Source: Vicia villosa (lineage: Eukaryota; Streptophyta; Magnoliopsida; Fabales; Fabaceae). From it: DNA of 64,000 nucleotides. Under the pieces are notes generated by a model. The model made no database searches. It was not told where the DNA came from and saw nothing but the letters and a program-made list of their open reading frames with translations. The DNA lies in the NCBI RefSeq assembly GCF_029867415.1, contig NW_026705454.1:538945-602944 (forward strand), given 5' to 3'. Both the position numbers and the translations under genes were made by a program. Below, piece after piece: positions 21,220-32,678 of the stretch. Numbering within the stretch: the first letter of the stretch is position 1; each line of letters starts with the position of its first letter.

Positions 21220-22248
21220 GTTTTTCGATCCCCTCGTATACCCGAGTTTTGCTCGGACATTTGAGAATTTATGGAAGGGCTCCCTTTTTTAGTTAAGCCC
21301 TGCAAAAAATTATTATAACGATAAATATTTTAAATTGTAGTTGTGGTTTCTGTTGTTGGTATATTGTAATTTTTCCATTAAGGGAAAAATGTTGCGGTCA
21401 CGAACTCATAATGCAGTTGGAGAGACTAGTAATATGTACTGCGGTTGCAGAATGCAATTTAGAACCTTGATGATAAACGTTCTTAGTCTTAAAACTTTCT
21501 AATTAAGTAGATATAACCTTACACAAATGTGAATGATGCTGAGCATTCCATGTTTGTTTTGCAGATTAAGTGCTTTATGAAGCAATTGTTATCTGCTGTT
21601 GAGTATTTTCACTTGCAGGGCGTGATCCATGGGGACATCAAAGGATCAAATCTTTTGGTGTATAATGAAGGAATGATGCGCCGGAACATCAAAGGTTGCA
21701 GATTTTGGTTTAGGGAAATTCATTAGATCTGAGATAAAAGAGCCCCTCGCTAGGTGTCTTATCACCTTATGGTATCGTCCTCCGGTGCTTTCGCTTGGTT
21801 CAACAGACTATAATTTGTCGGTGGATCATTGGAGTGTTGGCTGCATCTTTGCGGAGCTACTTCTTAGGAATCCTATACTTCATGGGAAACCTGAGGTGGT
21901 AGCCTCTTCCAAGTTACTACATTCCTATATTTTGATGCATCTCATTAGAAAATGGTAAACTTAATCAAATTACTTCTCTGATATAAAGCTTAAATTAATT
22001 TTGCTAATGTGTAAAGGGAAAAAATTATAACACCTCATTGTAGCAATTTAATTTGATAATGCTGATTGTTGTGGCATGGATAATATGGGGGATATAATCA
22101 AACTGAAGAATGAGATACTTATTTACATCCGTGTTCAAATAACAGATATCGAGACGCAATAGCGCTATAATCAAAATTTAACAAACCACTAATGTTCTTC
22201 AATATTTAGTATGAAGAGTTGTCAAATAGAGTTAGCTATAACGTTATT

Positions 22249-22530
22249 GTTGAGAAAAAGCAAGTGTAAGTTAAGAAGTGTGGGAAAGTCCCACATTGAT
22301 TAGAAAAGTGGAGACTTGCATTTATTAGTGAGAGAACTCATACACCTATCATACCTTTGGTTCGAGTGAAGGACTGACTCACTTGTATCGAAAGTCCTCT
22401 ACACATGGTGGTGGATAGGAGGCATACAAGTGTATATGTGGATGAAAAAACTTCCGCTTGAGGATGAAAGAAAGGCTCCAATGAAAAATGCCTCCTCATG
22501 ATGACCCATTGTTATTTTTCACGATCTACA
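22249..22530. repeat. Possible TRIM-like or solo LTR in kinase intron
   Basis: Begins TGTTGAGAAAAAGCAAGTGT and contains GTGTGGGAAAGTCCCACATT, a hairpin often seen in plant TRIM/LTR families. The word GTTAT occurs on both sides (22244-22248 and about 22511), but the right end is offset, so the duplication is not convincing. Confidence 0.3.
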
Positions 22531-22933
22531 GTTGATAATACTGATTTACATTGTGTTTTATAAAAGGAAGTGATTCATTTTTTTTTAATAAATATATGCA
22601 GGTGACAATTACATAAATTTTTTAAGATTTGTGGCTCCCCCACCTGATGGAAAAAGAATGAATTTTCTAGTGCAACTTTGATTCAGCCGCGACAACCATG
22701 TGATGGTTGCTTCTTCTGAGAGTACTTTAAAGATTTGCCTCCAAGCAATGCACATTTGCTACAAACTCTTCTCTCCATTGAACCTAACAAACATGGAACT
22801 GCCACATCTCTCATATTAGAGGTAGGTTGCTCTGATTTTGGAACTTGTTGAGAATTCATGTTATGCTGTTTATTCTGTTGTTGATTGGAAATACTCAAAA
22901 AAGATAGAATATACGTATCATGAGTTTAGTTTT

Positions 22934-23083
22934 GATACACCATCAGTGTAAAAAGTCTGACATTGTTAACAAAACACAATCAATAATATGTGTGATTTTA
23001 GAAGTAGTTATGATAAAAATCAAAAACGATCCGACAATTATGCTTGATTGAACGTTTAAATTTTTTTACACTGATAGAGTATA
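22934..23083. mobile_element. MITE-like element, 150 bp
   Basis: Terminal inverted repeats of about 21 bp: GATACACCATCAGTGTAAAA at the left and TTTTACACTGATAGAGTATA at the right, about 16 of 21 positions complementary. AT-rich interior without a frame. It sits in the last intron of the kinase pseudogene. Superfamily is not assigned; no clear duplication was seen. Confidence 0.55.
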
Positions 23084-23744
23084 TGATCCGCATTGGTAAT
23101 TTAATTTTAGGGGTATTCATAAATGTTAATCAATTCCTTTTTCTTATGTTAGGCCTAAATACAATCCTATGACTACTCATCATTGGAATATGTATTAAAG
23201 AACTCTTCTAGTTTTTTGATATTATCACCTTACCACTTTCAGTGTTTCAAAACAAAACCTTATGCATGTGACCCATCAAGCTTGCTGAAGTACCTGCATA
23301 ACAAGGAAGTCAACGCAAAGCAAAGGGCGGCAGAGGAGGCAAGGTAAGGCTGGACTTTTTACGTACCCGTCTTTAGATTACATCTCTTTTCTTTCTTTTT
23401 TTGGTTGGTAATTACATCTCTTTTCTATAGTTAATTATCTTGAAATTAGTGTTATTAAATAGCCATGGCAGAATTCCGTGGCAGAATTTTTGACCACCGG
23501 TCACCTTAGGTAATTTGTGAAGAGATAATGATTGCCATACAGCGGATTTTTGGCCTTCCTCCATTAGTCATTGACAACACTGGTTGAAATATGTCTTAGT
23601 ACAGCAGGTTTTTCTGCTTAGTCTTTGAAATCATTAAAAAAACTAGAAACATATTTTTAGTCTTTATAAAATAGCACTCAATCAACTTCTATTATAAAAA
23701 TTTTATTCATTTTGAGTGTTTATATTTAACAAATATCACAATTG

Positions 23745-23816
23745 GGTTCTATGGTGTAGTGGTTAGCACTCTGGACTTTGAATCCAGCGACCTGGGTTCG
23801 ACTCCCGGTAGGACCT
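23745..23816 (+). tRNA. tRNA-Gln (UUG), copy 2
   Basis: Identical over 72 nt to copy 1, with the same A and B boxes and anticodon TTG. A short T run follows at 23818. The upstream 45 bp (ATTCATTTTGAGTGT, then ATTTAACAAATATCACAATT) is nearly the same as in copy 1, so the flank was duplicated with the gene. It lies only 124 bp before kinase copy II. Confidence 0.97.
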
Positions 23817-23940
23817 GTTTTTAATGTCCTTAAGTTCTTTTTCACTTCGGAAAAATTAAAATTGTCTTCTAGTTCTCAACTACTGCGAGTAATAGCATAC
23901 TGTGGAAATGATGTTTGAGCAATGCATGTTTGTTTTGCAG

Positions 23941-24252
23941 ATCAAATACTATATGAAGCAGTTGTTATCTGCTTTTGAGTATTCTCACTCACGGGACGTG
24001 ATGCACCGGGCATTAAGGAATCAAATTTTTTGTTGAATAATGAAGGAATATTGAAGGTTGCAGATTTTGGGTTAGTGAACTTCATTAGCTCCGGAAAAAA
24101 AGAGCGCCTCAAAGTAGTTGTCACCATGTCGTATCGCAATAGAGGTTTTGCTTGGTTTGACAGATTATGATTCGTCGGCGGATCTTTAGAGTGTTGGCTG
24201 CATCTTTGCAGGACTAGTTGTTAAGAATCCTATACTTCAAGGGAAATGTGAG
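23941..24252 (+). pseudogene. CDK-like kinase exon, copy II
   Basis: Same exon as 21565-21895 with the same TTTTGCAG acceptor and a GT at its end. Blocks IKYYMKQLLSAFEYSHSRDV, EGILKVADFGL and GCIFAGL are readable in different frames. HRD is preserved as HRA, the DIKGSN block is frame-shifted, and several stops are present. The exons that follow in copy I were not found after it. Confidence 0.75.
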
Positions 24253-24619
24253 GTTGAAGCCTCTTCAAAGTTAATGGATTCCTATATCATGATGCATAAT
24301 AGTTTGGTTTGTGTTGTTTACATCTCATTAGAAAATGAAGTTATTTGGTCTGAATATTGCTTAATAGATGAATCAATTGGAAATTACAATTTCTAGACTA
24401 TATTTGAATTTGTTGTTTTGAAACACTTTTTAAAACCAAAGAACACCTTCGGTCATTGACATCACTGGTTTAAATATATCTTTTTAGTGTTCCAATATCA
24501 CTAGCATTGCTTAGTCTATTATTTTATTCGACAAGCAAATTTTGTTCAATACAAGTTCAACCATGCAATATATGAGTACTTGGGTTGACATAAGTATTTA
24601 TTTGTTACAATCTATGCAG

Positions 24620-24755
24620 AGTTATCAGGATCAAAGAGAAAATGTTGAATTTTCAGGACTCCCTACTATCTGCAATACACACGGTTGACGAGCTATTATT
24701 AGAAAGGAATGAGTGTCTCATCCGGCGAACCGTTTTGAGATCATGGTTTCTGAAG
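24620..24755 (+). pseudogene. Unidentified exon X, copy II
   Basis: Between CTATGCAG and GGTACT, a 136-bp exon-like segment reading KMLNFQDSLLSAIHTVDE and LLLERNECLIRRTVL. About 80 percent identical by eye to copy I outside its insert. It lies between kinase copies II and III, upstream of tRNA copy 3, the same relative place as copy I. Function unknown. Confidence 0.4.
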
Positions 24756-25227
24756 GTACTCTCCATTTCAAAACTATGGTTGGTTAAACATTTTACTTAT
24801 GTTTCAAGACTTCTTAATAAACATTTGACCTTTTCCCCCTAATATTCCCTAAATATAATTAATATAATTTGAGTTTTGATAAATTATTCATAAGTGTTTC
24901 TAAAGCATATAATGATTATAATACTCCTATTTCAGTAATATACAAATCAATTAATTAAGCAATCCCTTAATTATGTGCAAATACCTTAAACAACTACTGA
25001 AGTTTTGAAATAGTGGAGGAATTATATTACAAGCATATCAAGTGTATGGTTTCCTTGAAAATAAACAATTGGTTTTATTAATGTTCTATCACTTTGATCT
25101 CATGTTTTTTGCTTATACTTGAAATCATTTAAAGAGTAAAAATATTTTGTTTATTTAACTTCTACTCTTATAAACAGTTTATTGATTATTTTTTTTCTTC
25201 TGTTTTTATTTAACTAAACTATAAATG

Positions 25228-25299
25228 GGTTCTATGGTGTAGTGGTTAGCACTCTGGACTTTGAATCCAGCGACCTGGGTTCGACTCCCGGTAGGACCT
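25228..25299 (+). tRNA. tRNA-Gln (UUG), copy 3
   Basis: Identical 72-nt gene. Its upstream flank has diverged from copies 1 and 2 (only TTAACTTCTACTCTTATAAA remains similar), and only a T4 run follows at 25301, a weaker terminator than in copies 1 and 4. Expression may therefore differ although the gene body is intact. Confidence 0.96.
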
Positions 25300-25304
25300 A
25301 TTTT

Positions 25305-25465
25305 GATGCAATCGAGACGAATTCATGATGTTCATTGGATGTCCATTAAACTTGTTATTTTCTAATTATCTTCCTCGGCACGGCATGATGCAATCGAGAC
25401 GAATTCATGATGTTCATCGGATGTCCATTAAACTTGTTATTTTCTAATTATCTTCCTCGGCACCA
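25305..25465. repeat. 82-bp tandem duplication after tRNA copy 3
   Basis: GATGCAATCGAGACGAATTC starts at 25305 and again at 25387. The two copies differ by one or two bases (TTGGATG against TCGGATG). It is a recent direct duplication beginning five bases past the tRNA. No coding meaning. Confidence 0.85.
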
Positions 25466-25965
25466 GCAAGTAATAACTATTTTTGTGTTTTAGTGAAGCT
25501 TCAAGGATGGATTACATCTAGTTCGCCTACCATGTGATTGAGTACATGCAGCATTGTAAGGTTCTTGGGCAGTCCTGATATCAAGTTCACGAATAATAAG
25601 GTTAAATCTTTATTTTCATATACTTAGTCTAGCTTTTGCTAAGACATTTGAAAGTTTCTAGAAGAGCTCCTTTTTTTTTTTTGAGTAAAGCCTTACAATT
25701 TTTTAATTTTAAAAATAACAATATATGATTTAAATTATGGTTGTGATTGTCGTTGTCGGTGTAGTGCAATTTTTTATATTACGAGAAAAATGTTGCAATA
25801 ACGAACTCATTATGCGGTTGGAGAGACTGCTAATATGTATTGTGGTTGCAAAATTCAATTTAGAACCTTGATGATAAATGTTCTTAGTTTTATAATTTTC
25901 TAATTAAGTAGTTATACTCTTACACAAATGGAAATGATGTTGAGCATTACATGTTTGCTTTGCAG

Positions 25966-26259
25966 ATTTAGTGCTATATGGAGCAATTGTTATTTGGTGT
26001 TGAGTTTGTTCACTCGCGGGGTGTGATGTACTGGGACATCAGAGGATCAAATCTTTTGGTGAATAATGAAGGAATATTGAAGGGTTGCGGTTTTGGGTTA
26101 GCAAACTTCATTATAACTAGAAGATACCTTATTATGGCATCTTCCACTGGAGCTTTTGCTTAGTTCAACGGATAATGATTCTTCGGGGATCTTTGGAGTG
26201 TTGGCCGCATCTTAACAAAGCTACTTGTTAGGGATCCTATACTTCATGGGAAAACTAAG
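25966..26259 (+). pseudogene. CDK-like kinase exon, copy III
   Basis: Third copy of the subdomain VI-IX exon, after CTTTGCAG and ending before GTATTA. It reads MEQLLFGVEFVHSRGVMYWD, then SNLLVNNEGILK. The catalytic HRD is YWD and a block of about 30 bases that encodes the activation loop is missing; later text (GVLAAS) is out of frame. It keeps better EGILK/GLAN similarity than copy I, so the copies decayed independently. Confidence 0.75.
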
Positions 26260-26474
26260 GTATTAGCCTCTTCAAAGTTAAAGTTCCAATATCATTAGCA
26301 TTGCTTAGTCTATTGTTTTATGGACAACGAACAAAATCTGTTTCAAACAGGTTCCAAATTCTAATATCATAACCATTACTTTGTCTATTGTTAGTACATA
26401 TATAGTCTTTATGAAGTAATTCACATTTAACTCATAGTTATAATAAATTATTTATATTATTCTGTTCCCAAATG

Positions 26475-26546
26475 GGTTCTATGGTGTAGTGGTTAGCACT
26501 CTGGACTTTGAATCCAGCGACCTGGGTTCGACTCCCGGTAGGACCT
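26475..26546 (+). tRNA. tRNA-Gln (UUG), copy 4
   Basis: Identical 72-nt gene with a T5 terminator starting at its last base (26546-26550). No kinase exon follows within 1 kb, so this is the last, incomplete unit of the tRNA-kinase array. Confidence 0.97.
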
Positions 26547-27531
26547 TTTTCTGTTTTTTATTTTGAATTGAATAAAATTGAACTGCTTATGTTCGGATTT
26601 TGAAATCGGGGTATTTTGTGGGGGTTTTTAACCTCCTGCAAAGTCATGTTTTCCTAAATATTCAAGTTCTAAATTGTTTTAAAACTTGCACTGTGATATG
26701 GATTTGAAAACAACCATAATTTCACGCATAGCCCTAGTTATTCTTAAGATGTAAACACGGTTTGTTCTGTTGTCAATTGGAAAATACCATAACTGGTTAT
26801 AGTTTTTCTTTTACATTTCCTTCCAATTAGCACCTGTTTTGTCGAGAATTCAATTCATTTTTCAGCGTAACTCTCACACTGATGCAGTTTTGGCATTATT
26901 CACAATATCATGCACAACTTTAAGTTTTTTCTTTAGAATACACACGGTTTGTTCATTGCATCTTTTTCAGCTTTTGGAGGTTGGTTTGAAAATGAAAACA
27001 CACTTTTAAAATTAAATGGAGAACTCTTACCTTCACTTAGCTTTGAGAGACTTTAGAAGGAAAAACATAAGAATGGGACATATAACTTTGTATTGCTCCG
27101 TGAGAGAGAATATAAATATATTGATCTGGTTATTATATTTAAGGTATAATTAGTTACAAAGTTCTTTAATTTAATTTAATGCTTTACTTCAGTACTTTAT
27201 ATAAAAAGAATGTTATTCTTTAGTCTCTAAAAGCACTTCCATTAATCGAATTGGTCATTTCCGTCAACTTTTCTGAAAAATCGTTAAGTTTGGCTGACGT
27301 GGTTTTACAGCAAGGCTTAAGGTACAAATTTGACTCAATATTTATATTATAAAGTAGAGTTTCTACTTATTTTGTTTCAGATTCATTCGTTCACTTTCAG
27401 TCTTTGTTTCTTTCTCTAGGGTTTGTTCTTCATCTTCAAAATTAATCTTCCTTTTTTTTCATTAACTTCATCTTTCTTCTGTTTGTGTTGTTGCAATTCC
27501 GTCCAATGTCAAGAATTTAAACAGTGCTTCA
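26547..27531. other. Non-coding flank, no gene recognised
   Basis: AT-rich sequence without coding signature. The part after 27360 (pyrimidine-rich, TTTCTCTAGGGTTTGTTCTT) looks like a 5' leader of the GRF-type gene remnant that follows. Confidence 0.4.
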
Positions 27532-28109
27532 ATGTCAAACAAGTAAAGCTCTATGACATTTGGGTATGTAATTCGTAGAAACAAGAGGAGGGGGTGTTTT
27601 TGTTAAGATGAATGTGTTCTTCGTATTGAGTGATATGAACAATGTTAACTTTGGAAAAATGATATAGGATGAATAATAGATTATAGATTTATATATATTT
27701 AAGTTTATTTAGTACTTATATTTGTATGACTATTTTACTGGAGTCTTATTAGTATTTGGACTTTGGACTTTTATGTTTATGATTCATTATTAGTGTTATA
27801 TAAAGTAGCCTCTTAAAGACATTATGTATCAAAGAAATGAAATGAATCTTTATTTTCTTAGTTAGCTTTTATTATCTTTTATTTCTTAGTTTTCTTTAAT
27901 TTTGTTAGGGTTCTTATTTTACTTCCTAACAGAAAAAGTTCTGGGGTTGTAGGAATTACAGAAGTCACATGGAAAATGATTGTAATTTCTTCAAGTGGTT
28001 TGGTGATGAAATTCTTGATGAAAGGGATTTGAAAATTGAAAGGCAGAAGAATAAAATTTTAACATTGAAGGAAGAGGTTGTCTACACAAGAGGATGGCTG
28101 CAAATGTAA
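27532..28109 (+). pseudogene. GRF-type zinc-finger protein remnant, two exons
   Basis: A first piece at 27532-27600 begins ATG (MSNK, stop, SSMTFGY). A second exon at 27953-28109 follows TTGTAG and reads NYRSHMENDCNFFKWF, then GDEILDERDLKIERQK and EEVVYTRGW before TAA. The CNFFKWF block with the following charged coiled coil is characteristic of small plant GRF-type zinc-finger proteins. The cysteine-rich first half of the finger is missing and the first exon has a stop, so it is a fragment. Such fragments are common in legume genomes, sometimes carried by DNA transposons; I found no terminal repeats. Confidence 0.6.
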
Positions 28110-29266
28110 ATGGTTGTTGGGATTTTGAGTTTAGGATTGAATCTTGTAATTTTAACATTGTATTTTCAAATTAGATTAGTTTATTGTGTGATTTTTAGTT
28201 TTTCCGAATCTATGTATAAGATAAATTGGTGTTATGAATATTTTGAGTTTATTATGTGATTTGAGTTTGTTCTAGTATAAAACAAGACATAAAACCTTGA
28301 TTAAAAATAGACGTATAAAACAGTGGCATTCATACTATAATGAAACTTTTTAACATATGATAAGGGATTACACTGATGCACTGAGTAAAGTTAAGGGACT
28401 AAACTGATACACTGAATAAAGTTAAGGGACTATTTTGAAACTGTTTTACAACATCTGTCCTGAACACATGCACATGCACACGCAAAAGACATTTTACACT
28501 CCCTCCTGACGTGTACTTGAATACACCTTCCAAGGAATTTCCTTTTTGATCTCAAAGGAAACAAGTCCTAAGTAATGTCCTGAACAACTAGTCAGACATT
28601 GTCTGTCTTCTCTTGTATTCTCTAAACATCTTCATCTATAAGAAAGTGATGGTTCATAAAGCCATCACGTGATCTGAAGTAAAATCACCATGCCTTCTAC
28701 TGATCCTCAAGTATACTCTTCTCATCCAGAATAAGGGAATCATACCAATATATTAAGACATCATGTGCAACATACAACAACAAGAACTCCATTTAGTTTC
28801 GCCAAACACTGCAGAGAAAAATAAATTCTCCAGCAATCACGTCCTTGTTAAGACCACAACAAAAAACTACATCCAGCAATCATATGTCATGACATGTTGT
28901 CTGACATCATAACCTTATAAAATCCACAAGATTGAACAATATGTAAGCTTCATAAGGTCTGGACCATTGCAACAACCATCCATATACACGCCTTAACTCC
29001 CACTGTCATGGATAGACATTGCCCCTGCTGATAACGAGCCTTTGAGAACTAAAAAGAATCACATGAATCAGACTTCACATACTCAAAATAGGAAGTTACA
29101 CCTTCATATTTCTACTTAACAGAACTACACCATGTAAGATCAATTTTGATCTAACTCCTTGACCACACATTTAAGCACCCGAATTGGTTGCTTAAAAATG
29201 GCATAGATGATCCACACACATAGTCACGACTCTATGGAAAACTAAGATGTCATGCAAACTTGGTTT
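28110..29266. other. No recognisable gene
   Basis: Contains the near-repeat AAGTTAAGGGACTAAACTGA / AAGTTAAGGGACTATTTTGA (28387-28440) and words such as GACATGTTGTCTGACATCAT that recall the LTR text near 11210. It may be decayed LTR-element sequence. No open frame of interest. Confidence 0.35.
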
Positions 29267-30656
29267 TGAATGTGGAAAAAAACACAAGAAAGGGGGGGGG
29301 GGTTGAATTGTGTTCTTTCAAATTTTATTACCCTTTCTATTAATCTTTACTTTCTTCTAGTATCTCATTTTCTAGATATGCTTATATCATTGTTGCGGAA
29401 GCATGTTTGAGATAACACAACATAACCAATGAGATATACATTCAATTTAACTTCTTAACTCCATCAGAACTTCTGACTTAGTCAAGTATAATTCTGAAGA
29501 TAATAAGTGTGAGTGTTCTGAGTTAAATGAAGGATGCAGAAGATAAAAGACACATTCAATTTTATCCTGGTTCACCTTCTCAACAAGGCTACCTCTAGTC
29601 CACCCTCCTCAGGTGATTTTGCCTCTCTCAATCGAGGACTTAATCCACTATAACCAAACTGATTACAACTGCACGATCAACTGTCGTGACTAACCCTGCA
29701 CAAGCTACCCGCGAGTGACTAACCCTAGATGATGAACCGTTCAATGATCTTAGCAAGATATAACGTTCACCAACCTAGTAACCCTGCACAAGCAAACTGA
29801 TCGTGACTAACCCTGCACAAGCCAACTGCTTGTGACTAACACCTTGAATAATAAACTGTTCAGGGATATTCACGAGATATAACGTTTATTAGTTCAGAAA
29901 CCTCTAAGACTAAAGTAGTCCCAGACCTCTTGAGAAATCTGACCCTACTGGTCTCTCAAGAAACTGTTACACTGTAACTTCAAATGATAGTGTTTAAGAT
30001 TGCTTCTATAAAGCATTAATCACAACTGTGATATTTCACTAATATTTAGCACACAATATTTGAACTCAGAGGTTTGGTTATTCTTCAGTTCATGAGTTCA
30101 TCGTGATGTGTTGATGTTCTTTTTGTATGTATCAATTATGTTGTTTGATGCCCACACCACACACACTTTTAAGGAGTGATTTTGTGTGTATATATCTTCA
30201 GACTTTTGCCCGTTTAATCTTTTTTATTGGAGAGCATTGAATGCTTGCATGTTGCTCTTCGTTTTGTTTTCTCCAATGAGCTGCATGTGGATAGCTTCTT
30301 CAATCAACCTTGGGAGTTGCGCTTTTTGAGTGTTGCAGCCGCCTTGCTAATGATCATGTTTTTAACGGTATCTTTCTTTTTTGAATCAGACTTCATGATC
30401 TTCTGTTTAGCTTGGAATATATCTTTTTTATCAGTATGTTTGCAGCGCTTTGGTGCTTGATCAGAATCTGCCTTTAAGACTTGAGTTTCTTTGCATTTGT
30501 TCATCTTTGCCATCAAGTTCTGATGGTACTTGTATTGAAACATCTTCTGAAATCAGAAACATATAGTTAAATTACCACATTTTCTTATACAAAATTTATT
30601 TGCTTTTTATCATCAAAACACTAAAAATATGATTAGAACCAAACTATGTTCTAACA
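29267..30656 (-). repeat. 3' LTR of Sirevirus C
   Basis: 1390 bp. In element sense it starts TGTTAGAACATAGTTTGG at 30656 and ends at 29267 with a C10 run near the end. It contains internal copies of CTAACCCTGCACAAGC with CTGATCGTGA/CTGCTTGTGA (29691-29840), a small imperfect repeat of about 60 bp. No coding content. Confidence 0.8.
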
Positions 30657-30755
30657 ATCTCCCCCTTTTTGATGATGACAAAACATTTACGTTCTGTTCA
30701 GAAATTTTGTATAAAAGAGAAATATCTCCCCCTGAGATGTATAATTCCCCCTGAA
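30657..30755 (-). promoter_or_regulatory. Polypurine tracts of Sirevirus C
   Basis: The main tract (ATCTCCCCCTTTTTGATGAT on the + strand) abuts the LTR at 30657. Two further tracts, CTCCCCCTGAGAT and TTCCCCCTGAAAT, follow at 30726-30755. A similar CTCCCCCTTGTTGTCAT lies at 31149. Bases 30756-31332 are otherwise AT-rich untranslated sequence without a gene. Confidence 0.75.
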
Positions 30756-31332
30756 ATAAATACTTGAAGAGAAATGTAAATAGTAACTTCCCTGAGTAAT
30801 TTTTGCATCTTCCATAAGATATGAAGTATCTTTCTTTCAGATATCGTATAGAACACTTTTTGCTTCAAAAGATTTTTCATTCAGAATGAGTTTGTGCACT
30901 TCTTGATAAATTCTTTCTTTTAGATTTTATTTGCATACTTTCAGAAACAAACTTTTTGTACTTTGTACTTGTTAGAAATGTCCAGATCATTCAGAATAAA
31001 ATATTCCTTTATGTGTTTAATGATCAGGATATCAGACATATTAAGCTTTTTCAATAATCAGAATATCCATTTTCTCCTCCTTTTGAGCGATATATATCTT
31101 TTAATGAGTACTTCAAAAATTTCTAATACTTACTTAACTTAATTAATTCTCCCCCTTGTTGTCATAATAAAAAAGATGTAAAAATGAAAATAACAATCAA
31201 TAAAGCACGCAAGGATGATCATAACAATAAACAAAATATCCAAAATACCAAATTCAAAGAAATTCACAAGGTAAACAAAATATTAAAAACAGTAAGAAGA
31301 TCGCAATCAGAAGATTCAAAACACGACATGAA

Positions 31333-31467
31333 TTAAGAATTTTTAGGGATCAGAGAGAGCAGAAGGTTTTTGATTTCATTTGTGGATTCTTCTTGTCTCT
31401 TCATCCAGGTTTTGAATTCCTTGTTGGCCTTGTCCTGCCTCTCTAGATGTTTCTTCACTGCTCCATT
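31333..31467 (-). pseudogene. Env-position ORF of Sirevirus C, C-terminal end
   Basis: On the - strand the frame reads AVKKHLERQDKANKEFKTWM, then KRQEESTNEIKNLLLSLIP and a TAA stop at 31333-31335. It is a coiled-coil end comparable in position with those of A and B. It is interrupted by B at 31467 and continues at 41067. Function unknown. Confidence 0.75.
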
Positions 31468-32678
31468 TGAAGGATAGAAAAACACTTAGAAAGGGGGGGG
31501 GGGGTTTGAATAAGTGTAGCTTTAAAAACTTGACCGATAAAAATAAATTGCACAGTTATTTTTATCCTGGTTCGTTGTTAACTAAACTACTCCAGTCCAC
31601 CCCCGCAGAGATGATTTACCTCAACTGAGGATTTAATCCACTAATCGCACGGATTACAATGGTTCTCCACTTAGTCAGCAACTAAGTCTTCCAGAGTCTT
31701 CTGATCACACACTGATCACTCCAGGAACAACTGCTTAGATACCCTCTAAGACTTTCTAGAGTATTCTGATCCACACGATCACTCTAGTTACAAACTGCTT
31801 AGATAACCTCTAAGACTTCCTAGAGTATTCTGATCCACACGATCACTCTAGTTCCTTACAACTTAATGTAATCAATTCTAAGAGTATTACAATTGCTTCT
31901 TAAAAGCTATAATCACAAACTGTGATATTTCTCTTAACGTTTAAGCTTAATCTCACTAATATATTACAACAGCAATGTAGTGAGCTTTGATGAAGATGAA
32001 GATTCTGAGCTTTGAATAGAACAGAGTTTCAGCAAGTTAATATGAGTTGTTTTGTTCAGAATCGTTAACCTTGCTTCTCATCAGAACTTCATATTTATAG
32101 GCGTTGGAGAAGATGACCGTTGAGTGCATTTAATGCTTTGCGTGTTCCGTACAGCATTGCATTTAATGTTATACGCTTTTGTCAACTACCTCGAGCCTTG
32201 TTCACGCTGTGTCTACTGACGTTGCCTTTAATAGCTTCTAACGTTCCTTTTGTCAGTCAGCGTAGCCTGCCACATGTACTTCCTTCTGATCTGATGTTTG
32301 TGAATACAACGTTTGAATATCATCAGAGTCAAACAGCTTGGTGCAAAGCATCTTCTGATCTTCTGACCTTGAAGTGCTTCTGAGCGTGATACCATCAGAA
32401 CTTCAGTGCTTCTGATCTCATGTTCTTCTGATGCTTCCATAGACCCATGTTCTGATTCTGCTTCGACCATCTTCTGATGTCTTGCCAGACCATGTTCTGA
32501 TGTTGCATGCTGAACCCTTTGAGACAAAGCTTCTGAGCGCTGAATTATGCATACTCTTTATATATTTCCTGAAAAGGAAATTGCATTGGATTAGAGTACC
32601 ATATTATCTTAAGCAAAATTCATATTATTGTTATCATCAAAACTAAGATAATTGATCAGAACAAATCTTGTTCTAACA
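31468..32678 (-). repeat. 3' LTR of Sirevirus B
   Basis: 1211 bp, partner of 39852-41061. Its + strand text begins TGAAGGATAGAAAAACACTT and carries a G12 run. It is similar to the LTRs of A but has family-specific differences (for example TTAATATGAGTTGTTTTGTT at 32037-32056). Confidence 0.95.

Larger units (their letters stand above)
21565..23343 (+). pseudogene. CDK-like Ser/Thr kinase, three exons, copy I
   Basis: Three exons with splice borders are recognisable. Exon 21565-21895 follows TTTTGCAG and covers kinase subdomains VI-IX: QLLSAVEYFHLQGVIHGDIK, then TLWYRPP and GCIFAELL, ending before GT. Exon 22602-22821 (after ATATGCAG, before GTAGGT) reads LHKFFKICGSP, ATLIQPRQP and FKDLPPSNAHLLQTLLSIEP. 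Exon 23243-23343 reads FKTKPYACDPSSLLKY. Order and borders match plant CDK-like kinases of the At1g54610 type. The catalytic HRD is HGD here, there are frame errors in the first exon and two stops in the second, so it is a non-processed pseudogene. The introns carry a repeat at 22249 and a MITE at 22934. Confidence 0.8.

Noticed and set aside
28110..29266. A second copia-like LTR suggested by ACATGTTGTCTGACAT words
   Set aside because: No terminal TG/CA pair, PPT or duplication could be found.
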